From NCBI GenBank assembly GCA_963576475.1, contig OY754978.1:12137799-12201798 (forward strand): a stretch of 64,000 nucleotides of DNA, written 5' to 3'. This document shows positions 43,958 through 53,800 of this stretch, in pieces (within the stretch, counting starts at the first letter, position 1; each line of letters starts with the position of its first letter). The translations under genes were made by a program, and so were the position numbers. The notes under the pieces were generated by a model. The model was not told where the DNA came from, did not search any database, and saw only the letters and a program-made list of their open reading frames with translations. This DNA is from Molanna angustata (taxonomy: Eukaryota; Arthropoda; Insecta; Trichoptera; Molannidae).

Positions 43958-44154
43958 GTTATATCTATAATTAAAAGTAAAGACTTTTTGATTCTACATT
44001 ATTTTTTTTTATTCTGCGCGATAGGCCTATTTCGCCTTGTTAGGGCATTAATAAGCTAGTTAATGCCCTAACAAGGCGAAATAGGCCTATCGCGCAGAAT
44101 AAAAAAAAATTTATGTAGAATCAAAAAGTCTTTACTTTTAATTATAGATATAAC
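43958..44154. repeat. 197-bp near-perfect palindrome
   Basis: The arms of about 93-95 bp (GTTATATCTATAATTAAAAG outward; TTCGCCTTGTTAGGGCATTA inward) close on an 8-nt loop TAAGCTAG at 44051-44058. Only a small indel in the T/A run separates the arms. No coding capacity; a foldback MITE or a replication-generated inverted duplication. Confidence 0.85.
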
Positions 44155-45289
44155 AACAATTATAGTTTTCGACAAACATCTAAAAAATAACTTAGGTGTG
44201 CAGAACACAAATTTGGGTTTTTCGCTTGTTTTGATCACTTGTAGGCGCAAACCGTTCCCCTCCAGGTCGTAAAATTTCAAGATGTTGGCAATAACTTCAG
44301 ATTTGTTTTGTAATTTACTTATATACATAGGTATTTTTACTGCCTATTTCTTTTTTAGCTATTTTTCAAAAAAATATCTTTATTTATTTAATTATGTCTG
44401 GTATTTTTCGTACTTATATCATTTGAATTGGCATGATGAAAAGTTTTTAACAGTTTCAGTTTCTATGATATCGTGTATTTCCTTTAAAAAGCTACTTTGA
44501 TACAGGCCTAGTCCATAATAATATGGTGGAAATTCGTTTATTAGATTCTATGCAGCACTGTAATTATTTTAATTTCTACAAAACAATGTACGAAGGAAAT
44601 GAAGGCAGTGTTGAAACTGGGATAAAAGTGAGGATCCCGATTTATTTACTAGACGTTGCCTGATATGTTTGGTTTTATTTTTAATTAAAAGTATGTATAA
44701 GTATAAAAAGTCAGGGACAATATTCCCCAGGAAGGCAAACCTGCAGAACGTCCTACAAAAGATGTGAGAACAAATGGAAATCCACGTCTTAAGAGGGGAA
44801 TTGGTACAGAATCTTAGCAGGCCAAGAAAGAGAAAAAATATATATTAAGAGAAAATTAATCTTTACAAGTAGAGTGTTGTGTTGGCAACAACCCACTCGT
44901 TTTCAAATGTAATATCGGTATTTGTTTATTTTTATCTTTGCATCTGAAGAAACGATGGTGTGAACAAACACGATGACAGTTTTAGGAGAGTTATTTGTGT
45001 GGTTTTCATTTAGTTATGTTAATTTTAATGACGATGACTCCTGGGGTTATGGCGGTGATTTATGTACGTTTATAAATTAACAAATTAAGACAATCCTGTT
45101 AGGCTCTTGTTAAATTGTAAACTATACTAAAAAATATATTGTAGAGTAAATATCTATCGAAAATTGGCATTAGCAATAAGCGATTCCTCATACAACTCCT
45201 GACTACATATTGTAGATTGTATTCTTTTATAGATATGTAAATGATTCAATTAATCAAATAAACATATTTGAATTATGATATAAACTAAT
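44155..45289. other. no supported gene
   Basis: AT-rich. A GGCAACAACCCACTCG box (about 44885-44901) recalls the dispersed GCCACA repeat. Frames at 44068-44328 and 44282-44500 are not convincing. Confidence 0.5.
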
Positions 45290-45665
45290 ATATGATAGAA
45301 TGAAAAATGAGGACATAAGGAGGGAATGCAAGATGAAGAAGACTATTACAAGTAAAATGAAAGTGAATTCCTTGAGGTGGTTTGTACATATTGAAAGAAT
45401 GAATGATGAACGACTGACCAAAAAAATATACATGGGTGTAAGAGATGGAGCGAATAGCAGGGGCCGCCCCAGAAAGGGATGGCATGACTATGTGAATGAT
45501 ATTTTGAAAGAAGGAAATATAAGAAGCTTGAATAATCGACGAGCATATATGAGACGATGCATGGATGTGAAGGAGCTAGGAATGTGTGCAAAAATAGAGG
45601 AGTATGGCGCGCGGTTCTCTCTGCTTACCCCGTAAGGGATATGGCGTGATGGTATGTATATATGT
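45290..45665 (+). pseudogene. LINE-d pol C-terminus (best copy)
   Basis: Open for 111 codons (45300-45635): NEDIRRECKMKKTITSKM, SLRWFVHIERMNDERLTKKI, NSRGRPRKGWHDYVND, NRRAYMRRCMDVKELGMC, RFSLLTP stop. Then GGCGTGATGGTATGTATATA. The RW.GH.ERM...GRPR...D...L block is typical of the C-terminal domain of insect non-LTR pols. The 5' part is missing. Similar but poorer copies: 16480, 53640. Confidence 0.8.
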
Positions 45666-45749
45666 ATATCATAATTCAAATATGGTTATTATTAACTACC
45701 ACAAAATATCCGCCGAATCATTAAATGAATAATCAAATAAAATTCAAAA

Positions 45750-45915
45750 GTCGTCCATCGCGGCTCAGTTGGTTACATTTCTAACTCGTGAGCGAAAGGT
45801 CTTGGTTCGATTCTCGCTGGAGACACAGTATGATTGTGTTTTTAAATTGTTATTGGGTGTGTGATAAATAAACATTTGACAAAGCACGTGTTAGTTGCCC
45901 GAGAAGCAGTTGTGT
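45750..45915 (+). mobile_element. SINE-G copy 2
   Basis: CGCGGCTCAGTTGGTTACAT, B box GGTTCGATTCTCG, GGAGACACAGTATGATTGTG, GTTAGTTGCCCGAGAAGCAG. Compared with 41932-42150 it lacks part of the mid-body. Confidence 0.75.
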
Positions 45916-45966
45916 TTATATTTTTGTTTTATCACACAACATTTTTTCAATGATACAAAACAAGTA

Positions 45967-46012
45967 TACTGCTGCTGTCCAACTAGGAAACCCCGTTCTA
46001 GAGCTAGCAGTT
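45967..46012 (+). repeat. short dispersed repeat, copy 2
   Basis: ACTGCTGCTGTCCAACTAGG then AAACCCCGTTCTAG. See the minus-strand copy at 18500-18550. Confidence 0.5.
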
Positions 46013-46109
46013 TAAAACTTTACAGTGACAATACACTTATGAACTGGGTGACGATGGTTTCAGCTTAGTATAAATTTATGTATTTAGGATACAAAGTTGT
46101 TTGTGCATT

Positions 46110-46530
46110 ATATCGGTTTAGGAGCGCATAGTATATGTGCTATTCGCTCCTAAACCGTTCACCCGATTGCGATGAAACTTTGGTGAATTGTCGAGCGTAT
46201 GCCCGGGATGGTTTCTGGATTAAAAAAAATATTTTTCTTCTTCTTCATTGATTATTAGGTCCTATGAAGGTAAAATGACTTAATAATCTGGGAGAGAAGT
46301 TCCAACTGTCCCTTCATCTCTTTGCAAGTCATCCAGGACAGTTTCTGGATTAAAACTTTTTTTTCTTCTTCATCGTGTATTTGGTCATTTTACCTATCAA
46401 TGTGGAGTATACTGGGAGAAGAAGGTCCAACTGTCCTTCCATCTCTTCGCAGGTCTTCCAGGACGGTTTCTGGATTTAAACTTTTTTATTCTTCTTCTTC
46501 TTCTTCATCGTGTATTTGGTCATTTTGAGA
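46110..46530 (+). mobile_element. Helitron-family internal fragment
   Basis: It begins with a 13-bp-stem hairpin CGGTTTAGGAGCG...CGCTCCTAAACCG (46114-46158). Then come CCGATTGCGATGAAACTTTG, GTCGAGCGTATGCCCGGGAT and about three units of the 118-bp TCCAGAAACC-type repeat. It shares these modules with 11085-11725 and 47714-48727 but lacks clear Helitron ends. Confidence 0.6.
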
Positions 46531-47093
46531 TTTAATTTTCGTGAAATTCAAAGGCAATAAATACATATTATATTTGCAAACTTTTGGTGTATGTATGAAC
46601 CCCGAGGCTCGCATGGCGGGTAACAATAAATCATATAGCCACATGCACACAGTCCATATAAATCATATTATATTCGGCATTAATTAATACAACCAATATT
46701 GTATTACTATACAAGTATAATATTTAATATCTTGCAACACACTCATTTCAATATTAATTGTATCATAATATGGTCACGTCGCGTCGTCGGTATGATACTA
46801 AAGAAAAGACTACTCGAAGAAAATATAGTCAAAAATGTATTTCTTCTTCTTTTTTTATCATAAAAAATATTCATTTATAAAAATGTAATTCTTATCCTTT
46901 TTAATTATGAAATCCAAAAATGTATGAAGAAACATAATTATTTAAAAAATCAAGAATTTTTAAACTAAATTCTGGTCCTTAAATCGAAGTATCTTTTTCA
47001 TTGCCTGAGAGAAATATGAATTTATTATGAGAAATATCATTCCTCTCATGGCCTAAATTTACATATCTTCTTCGTGTACATCAAATGCACAAA
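46531..47093. other. no supported feature
   Basis: AT-rich, nothing recognised. Confidence 0.6.
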
Positions 47094-47142
47094 GGCTGGT
47101 TTATTGCCATATGGCGATTTCTTCCAACCAACCCGAGCAACG
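47094..47142 (-). repeat. hairpin module 1 copy
   Basis: The minus strand reads GGTTGGAAGAAATCGCC, ATAT, GGCAATAAACC. Confidence 0.7.
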
Positions 47143-47280
47143 TAAAGTCACTAAAATTAATTTGGTACTTTTAAAAGAGAAAAATTCAAATAAGAAAGAA
47201 AAAAAAATATTTTTTAATAAATTATTAATTTATAACATTGATCATAGCAAATAGGAATAAATACATTAACGGTCTCAAAA

Positions 47281-47361
47281 CCAACCAGTTGTAATAAATT
47301 ACCATATAGTAATAAACTCGCCACTTACACAGGGTGCAAGGAAGTGTTTATTAATATTATA
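47281..47361 (+). mobile_element. SINE-A 3' half
   Basis: ACCAGTTGTAATAAATTACC, ATATAGTAATAAACTCGCCA, ACAGGGTGCAAGGAAGTG, then TTTATTAATATTAT. The head is missing. Confidence 0.65.
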
Positions 47362-47369
47362 GTACACTC

Positions 47370-47712
47370 TCAATATCAGTCCACCACACATTCTCGTACA
47401 CTCACTCGTTCACGATTCACGCAGTTCAACTATGGAACCAATTACCAAATGTTATAAAAGAAGGGCCTAGCTTATGGTTTTCAAGAAGCTTCTGAAGTCA
47501 CACTTCTCATCCACATACCTATAACTCATTTATTCTTCTTCCCTTCACATCCCATGATCCTTTTTTTAACATTATTATTTTTATTTAAAATTGTGTTTTT
47601 TTTATTTCATGTAAATGTTTTTAAGTTGTTCGTATTGTTTTTAAATATTTATAATACTTCCAACTAGTATGGTTGACTAGTAGAAAATGCCTGAGGGTAA
47701 TAAGTCCGCCAT
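47370..47712 (+). mobile_element. LINE-g 3' end with hairpin module 1
   Basis: A decayed pol tail (FKKLLKSHFSSTYL around 47480-47520) is followed by a T-rich 3' UTR. It ends in GTTGACTAGTAGAAAATGCC, TGAG, GGTAATAAGTCCGCC (47683-47710). The Helitron-like element at 47714 begins immediately after. Confidence 0.6.
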
Positions 47713-47713
47713 A

Positions 47714-48727
47714 TCTATATTATAAATTTAAATGTTTGTATGTATCTATGTATGTGTTGAATGCGCTCCTAAACCGCTCATCCGATTGCGATGAAACTTT
47801 GGTGAACTGTCGAGAGTATACCAGGGATGGTTTCTGGATCAAAAAATTTTAACTTCTTCTTCATCGAGTTTTAGGTCATTTTACCTATGAAGGTGGACTA
47901 TCCTGGGAACCGTTCATCCGATTGCAATTAAACTTTGGTGAATTGTCGATCGTATGCCCGGGATGATTTCTGAATTTAAAATATTTTCTTCTTCTTCTTC
48001 TTCATCGGGTATCAGGTCATTTTACATATGAAGGTGGACTAACCTGAGAACCGTTCATCCGATTGCAATGAAACTTTGGTGAATTGTCGAGCGTATGACC
48101 GGGATAGTTTCTGGATTAAAAAATTTTTCTTCTTCTTCTTCTTCATCGGGTATCAGGTCATTTTACCTATGAAGGTGGACTATCCTGGGAACCGTTCATT
48201 CAATCATTCAATTTCAATGAAACTTTGATGAATTGTCGAGTGTATGCCCGGGATGGTTTCTGGATTAAAAAAAAAATCTTCTTCTTCTTCTTCATCGGGT
48301 ATCAGGTCATTTTACCGATGAAGGTGGACTATCCTTGGAACCGTTCAATCAATTTCAATGAAACTTTGATGAATTGTCGAGCGTATGACCGGGACCTACT
48401 GAAGGGACGGGAGGTAATGAAGGGACGGGAGGTAATGAAGGGACGGGAGGTAATGAAGGGACGGGAGTAACTGAAGGGACGGGAGTAACTGAAGGGACGG
48501 GAGTAACTGAAGGGACGGGAGTAACTGAAGGAACGGGAGTAACTGAAGGAACGGGAGTAACTGAGGGAGGTACTGAAGGGACGGGAGGTACTGAAGGGAC
48601 GGAAGGTACTGAAGGGACGGGAAGTACTGAAGGGATGGGAGGTATTGAAGAGTCTGAAGCGACGGGTGGTTATGGAGGACAATTTTTAATTATACAGGCA
48701 ATACGAAGTTTGCCGGGTGTTCACTAG
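47714..48727 (+). mobile_element. Helitron-like element with minisatellite
   Basis: It starts TCTATATTATAAATTTAAAT after an A and ends TTTGCCGGGTGTTCACTAG before a T. The 5' TCTATA..ATTATAAA and 3' GTTTGCCGGGT...CTAG|T ends are familiar in dispersed lepidopteran repeats. The interior has four or five units of about 140 bp (CGTTCATCCGATTGCAATGA, CTTTGGTGAATTGTCGAGCG, TTTACCTATGAAGGTGGACT), then the 18-bp minisatellite. No coding capacity. Confidence 0.65.
48392..48640. repeat. 17-18-bp minisatellite (GAAGGGACGGGAGGTAAT)
   Basis: About 14 units with subtypes GGGAGGTAAT, GGGAGTAACT and GGGAGGTACT. It is the same unit as the short arrays at 10915, 21990 and 24160, here expanded. The minus-strand frame 48682-48329 is this array read through. 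Confidence 0.85.
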
Positions 48728-48879
48728 TTATATATAAAACATGCATAATGAACGAATTTAAATATTATTATTAATTGAATATTAATCCATAATTCCGTTT
48801 AGAAAATCAATAATAATGATTCTTTGAACGGAATTCTGGAATATCTCTAAATAATTATTACTACTTACTAACACCAATG

Positions 48880-49440
48880 AGATGAGCGTTGAGATAATGT
48901 CTAAGCAGCAGCGGCACTGGGAGCATTCCTGTCTCCAAATTCCATATCGCGAAGAGTGAAACTCCAGGTCTATAATGACCTAATTAAACCAGTAATCCTG
49001 TATGGTGCAGAGTCCTGGTGCATGACACTCAAGGACCAGCAAAGACTGCTAACATTTGAAAACAGGATATTGCATAAAATATTAGGCCCAAGACCAGGAA
49101 TTGCGGCACGTACCTGGAGACCACGACGCAATGAGGAAATTCGTGCATTGACAGGACAACCTTTAATCACCAGCGAAATCAGGTCCAGAAGATTAGCTTG
49201 GATTGGACATGTTGTCAGATCAGGGGAACAAAGATCCACAAAACGTATCCTGCAAAATAACCCTGTGGGCAAGAGACCCCTGGGAAGACCAAGGCAGAGA
49301 TTGATGGACAATGTTACCCGAGATCTGAACGTGCTGAATGCTTGTGATGACTGGAAGTCCACTGCAGCTGACAGGAAAGCTTGGAAAGCTATTGTTTAGG
49401 AGGCCAAAGCTCTACCGGTGTTGTATGGCCATAAGTAAGT
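48880..49440 (+). pseudogene. LINE-c (RTE-like) pol C-terminus
   Basis: Open for 147 codons (48956-49399) and continuing upstream: KLQVYNDLIKPVILYGAESW, LLTFENRILHKILGP, RRLAWIGHVVRSGEQRSTKR, GKRPLGRPRQRLMDNV, DRKAWKAIV stop. A GGCCATAAGTAAGTAATTAT tail follows. The LYG.E.W and L.W.GHV.R motifs place it in the post-palm C-terminal domain of non-LTR pols. Catalytic residues are absent because the copy is 5'-truncated. No internal stops, so relatively young. Confidence 0.85.
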
Positions 49441-50884
49441 AATTATTAAATGATGTTCCTTCTACCGCTTTATCCTATACTCGTTTGTGAGATCATTCTG
49501 ATAATTTTTGTCGCAATATTTTTTACTCGCAATTTTTCTGTACTATAAATACCTACACTAGCGGCTTCGCGTCGCTTGGAAGAGTTTGCTATATAATAAT
49601 TGACTTGTCTTTATGCAATTGATTGTATATACATGAAAGTACCTATTTTATATAGTCTCGCCCATTATAAAAACCCATTTTAACTCAATTTATCGAATTC
49701 ATTTACATTTTTTTTTTGGGGTTGATACGAAAAGATTGATTAGGTAGTACCTTATAGAAAAAATCCCGCATATATTCACTTGATTCTACAAAAATAATAA
49801 ATAATTGTAAATATTCACCACTCAATACCAACCACTTTAAATCATCCGACTGTGACGGCCATTCGAAATGCCCAATAGGAAAATAAAACGATTTTGATTT
49901 TACCGTGTGAAAAAATATGTTCCCACTAAGAGCAGTGCTCGTGCCAAGATGTCTGCTTCTAAATCGACCGATGGCTTTATATTTTAACCGCAGTAAACTA
50001 CGTTGCATCCGTGGTGATTTTTTTATTGTATGGATTGATTGAATCGCAAAGTTATTGCGAATTATCCAATTATTTGAATATAACCGTCGGCGTCGTCCTC
50101 AATTGTTCAATAAACAAAAAAATATTCAAATTATAATATGCGTGTTTTTATATGTTTATTAAAAATTTCGGTTGACCATTCGTCAAGAGATTGAATATAA
50201 GCTCACAGACTAATAATTATAGACAATAACCTAAATTTCTTTCTACACACTGCGTGATTGTGTACTTGAATATTTTCGGAATGGTTCGGAATGAAATTTG
50301 AAACAGAACTCAATACTATGCTATATCAAAAAGTACCAACATGTTGTCAACAGAAAGATTTAAATTAGTAAATAATAATAATATTTGAAGCGCTGCTGTA
50401 TCGTCGTTAGCCGAAGATTATTCTATAGGCGTCATTATAATATTGTACCCGAAATCGTTCTATTGTCGATCTTCTGTACGATACCCATATTTCGCACGTG
50501 TACATACATACCTGTACAGAATGCATTGAACAGACTTATTTTCACTTGGAATGAGCACCTATAGAATCTGCGGGCGAGCATGTTTGAGATAGCACTTACG
50601 CTTGTTCTCTGACGTTCGACGTTCTGCTCTAGGAATATGTGTCATATCTGATTTTTATATATTAAATGTGTTTAGGATATCCCCGTTCCTCTTCACTTTG
50701 AATAATTCCCTGGCGAAAGCTTATTACATAGCTTATTTCAGCTTTGTATATTCCTCATTCTTGGTCATGATGCCAAGGAGGAAAAAGATACGTTTTCCTC
50801 CATTTGTTTTTCTAACTATTTATAATTTTAGCATTTGATGTTTATTTATTTACCCAACATACGGCATAAGCCATTTACTTGTTA
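49441..50884. other. no supported gene
   Basis: AT-rich. CTAGCGGCTTCGCGTCGC at about 49558 resembles the reverse of a Helitron-type CTAG 3' end. Frames 49703-50008 and 50602-50838 have no domain. Confidence 0.5.
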
Positions 50885-51150
50885 CAATACTAATAATAAT
50901 TAATCACAAACAAAATAAAAATATAAAAACAGATAAAAATATAGAAACAAGTAAAAATATAGAAACAGATAAAAATATAGGTTGAGATAAAAATTTTGAT
51001 TCAAATAATAATATAGATTCAGATAAAAAAGAATTAGACACCGTACAAAAATTAAAACAAAATGTATATCATTTGAAAAAAACTTTAAAATGTGCTCAAC
51101 TAACCTGGATAAGAGAAAAATTCAAATTAAATTGTTCACACAAATAAATA
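50885..51150. repeat. short tandem repeat (AAAAATATAGAAACAGAT)
   Basis: Five or so 18-bp units at about 50908-51010, then a lysine-rich open stretch to about 51145. Probably low-complexity sequence from a decayed element. Confidence 0.6.
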
Positions 51151-51179
51151 AATGCATAAATCAAGCTTCAATAAAATAA

Positions 51180-51640
51180 TGATCTTCTTCTTCTTCTTTC
51201 TCAGCCATCTCTCCACTGCTGGATGTAGGCCTCTTCTAATAGCTTCCACTCGTCTTTTTTCTGGGCTTTTCGAACCCATCCGCTTCCAGCGACAGGGACA
51301 ATATCATCGGCCCACCTTTTCTGGGGCCGGCCTATTCCCCTTTTCATATCCCATGGTCTCCAATTTAGAATTCTGGGTGCCCATCTGTCCGTACCCTGTC
51401 TGGCAACATGACCTGCCCATTGCCATTTAAGTTTTGCAACACGATCCATGACATCAACAACTTTTGTCTGGCGTCTGATTTCTTCATTTCTAATTTTGTC
51501 TCTTAGACTTACGCCTATCATTTGCCTTTCCATGGATCTCTGAGTGCATTTTAGCTTATGTATGGTCCTCGCAATTAGCGTGATAGTTTCCAGACCATAC
51601 GTAAGCACAGGCAGGATACATGTTTCAAAAACTTTTAAAA
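51180..51640 (-). pseudogene. LINE-b pol C-terminus
   Basis: Minus strand open for 135 codons (51608-51201), with upstream continuation: LTYGLETITL, MERQMIGVSLRDKIRNEEIR, DVMDRVAKLKWQWAGHVAR, DMKRGIGRPQKRWADDI, EEAYIQQWRDG, followed by a GAAGAAGAAG tail (51183-51200). It corresponds to the post-palm C-terminal domain of an RTE-like pol. Catalytic motifs are absent. It is the best preserved member of the family also seen at 17520 and 39738. Confidence 0.85.
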
Positions 51641-52339
51641 TAATGATAAATTTTTTTTAAAATAATGATAAGAGGGAAAAAACAAATGTGCAATAGAAAT
51701 ATGTAATAATATTACATATTTTTCAATTTTATGATATTTTGCATACCTATATGTAATCTGATTTTCATTGTTCTTTAATAAATGCTTAAATTGCCCAAAA
51801 TTTCACAAAGCGGCAAATCAAATTAGCAAATTTCATTAATATTAAGTGGGAATCAAGCCTTAATAAAACCTCTATATAAAACCACATAGTTTACTGTTCC
51901 AGTGTGCATAGAAGGTTATTAAAATATTAAAATATGCATGGGTACCTATTAAACGAGTTAAATTATTTGGGTGCAGGAAAATTTGTTATAATTAATATGT
52001 ACTTGTTTAGCAAAAATTACTAATTATGACGACATAAACAATAAACACTTTATTATTAAGTAGGTATAAATATGTTTTTATCCTAGTTTGTTTCAGATTT
52101 TATACGAAAATTTCTTCATGTTGTAAGACAAACAAAAAAACATTTAGGTATTTTTCACACGTTTTTTTCACGTAACAATTCATAAAGAAACATAAAATTA
52201 TAAACAAACTAGTTTTATGAAAAAGAGAATTTGTTATGTAAGTGTAAAGAGATTGGGCATGGCATGTTCAATCGACAATATATGAAAATGAGAATATCAG
52301 TGTAAATATGTAGATTGACAATACCAATAGTAAGTACAT
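51641..52339. other. no supported feature
   Basis: AT-rich, no convincing feature. Confidence 0.6.
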
Positions 52340-52535
52340 ATATGGACCTCCCCAGAGCCTCATCTTTGATAGGTATATTAAGTATCTGGTTTTGTGAATT
52401 ATTCCCGATTGAAGCTTGATCAACGCTTTTGTTGCATTTTATTTTGATCTTTGATATAAATTATATTTATTCCAATTTTTTGAGGATGTTTACAAGACGG
52501 CGAACGCCGTATTAAAAAAAAACATTTAATATATG
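52340..52535 (+). mobile_element. LINE-e 3' UTR copy
   Basis: ACCTCCCCAGAGCCTCATC, TTAAGTATCTGGTTTTGTGA, GTTGCATTTTATTTTGATCT. It ends with a perfect hairpin ACGGCG-AA-CGCCGT (52498-52511) and an A run. Matches 41160-41430. Confidence 0.7.
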
Positions 52536-52990
52536 AATCAAACCCTGAACTAGTGGTACGGGAATCAGATGTCGTTCTAAATGAACTACAAATGACGACA
52601 ATAATTAAAAAAAAAATTCAATAGGTATCGCTTTGATTGTGAAAATATTTCTTATATTATTTTTATTTTTTCTTGTGTAATTTGACGATATCAATGTGCT
52701 TACGTATTTTAATAGGTAGGTAGTACATTAACTAAAATTGGATTATTATTTCAATTCTGCGAGAAATGTCGAACTCAGACACAGTTTCATTTAGCGAAAC
52801 ATAAATCCATGTGCATCAAGGTCAAGGCTTACAATGAAAAATCAAACATTTACACCTACATACACAAAAATAGTCAGACATGGTAATAAATATGTGAAAA
52901 GGTTAAAGTATATCATTAGCTAAGCAAAAGAAAGTATAGAATGGATCCATTATGTGTAATGGTCTTTTTTAGTATAGTCTATAGAATCAG
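52536..52990. other. no supported feature
   Basis: AT-rich, nothing recognised. Confidence 0.6.
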
Positions 52991-53196
52991 CAACAATAAT
53001 AATAATAATAAACACTTTCTTGCACCCTGCGCAAGTGGCGAGTTTATTGCCGTATGGCAATTTCTTCCAACTAACCAGTGTTTCCAGCCCAGAGAAGCAA
53101 TATTAGCGCGAGAAATTAATTTAAATGCTGCTGGGAATCGAACCCAGGACGCCCGCACAGAAACCAAACGGCTTACCAACTGTGCTACGGCGGTCG
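52991..53196 (-). mobile_element. SINE-A, most complete copy
   Basis: The minus strand reads CGCCGTAGCACAGTTGGTAA (A box), GGTTCGATTCCCAGCAGC (B box) and TTGCTTCTCTGGGCTGGAAA. Then hairpin module 1 (TTGGAAGAAATTGCC, ATAC, GGCAATAAAC), CACTTGCGCAGGGTGCAAGA and an (ATT)n tail. It links the LINE-type 3' hairpin to a SINE. Confidence 0.85.
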
Positions 53197-53384
53197 ACAA
53201 TGTTAACAAAAATATGTTTATAATATCATATGTAGAAATAGGTAGATTACCATTTGGGGTGTACATCAAAGAAGTCTTATTTAGCATACCCAAGTATAAG
53301 ATTTATCGTGATTAATCAATAAGATTCAGTCAGGCAGTTTTATGTAAGTGCTAAGAATGTACTGAGTATATTATTTTGACACCA

Positions 53385-53525
53385 TACATACGCCTTCGTA
53401 AACACCATCACCCCATTTCACTACCGTGGTAAGCAGAAAGAACCGTATGCTACATATAAATATCTTAAAAAACATCCATCACCTCATCTGTATTCATGCT
53501 TCGTATCGTTAAATGCATGTCCGTC
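53385..53525 (-). mobile_element. LINE-d 3' end fragment
   Basis: The minus strand carries GGTTCTTTCTGCTTACCACG, GGGGTGATGGTGTTTACGAA and upstream GATGAGGTGATGGATG, in the LINE-d tail order. Confidence 0.5.
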
Positions 53526-53634
53526 AATTGTTCATGCGTCTCATTATTTCGAGATATCATTCAATTGGTCGTGCTCTCCGCTTCTTGGATAATCCTGATC
53601 TATTCCTGTCACATTTACCTATATATTTTCTTAG

Positions 53635-53800
53635 TCAACTTAAAAGTAGATTATATGCAGTTAAAATGAGATATCTGAGAAAAGTTTGTAATAAGTCGAT
53701 GCATGACAGAAACTAGGACATTAAAAATGATGATTATGAAATATGTCATAAATAAAATTAATGTGAACACCTTAAGCTGGTACCTTTAGCCACACAATAA
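53635..53800 (+). pseudogene. LINE-d pol remnant
   Basis: Reads KMRYLRKVCNKSMHDRN, stop, then VNTLSWY. It matches the upstream part of the LINE-d C-terminus (LRR...RDR.RN.DI...LRW). Confidence 0.5.

Noticed and set aside
48329..48682. 117-codon minus-strand ORF rich in RPFSYS/RPFSTS repeats
   Set aside because: A pure translation of the 17-18-bp minisatellite; the start lies outside any gene context.
48970..49362. 130-codon minus-strand ORF
   Set aside because: It is antisense to the well-supported LINE-c reverse transcriptase C-terminus on the plus strand.
51152..51430. 92-codon plus-strand ORF
   Set aside because: It is the antisense shadow of the LINE-b fragment 51608-51201 (-).
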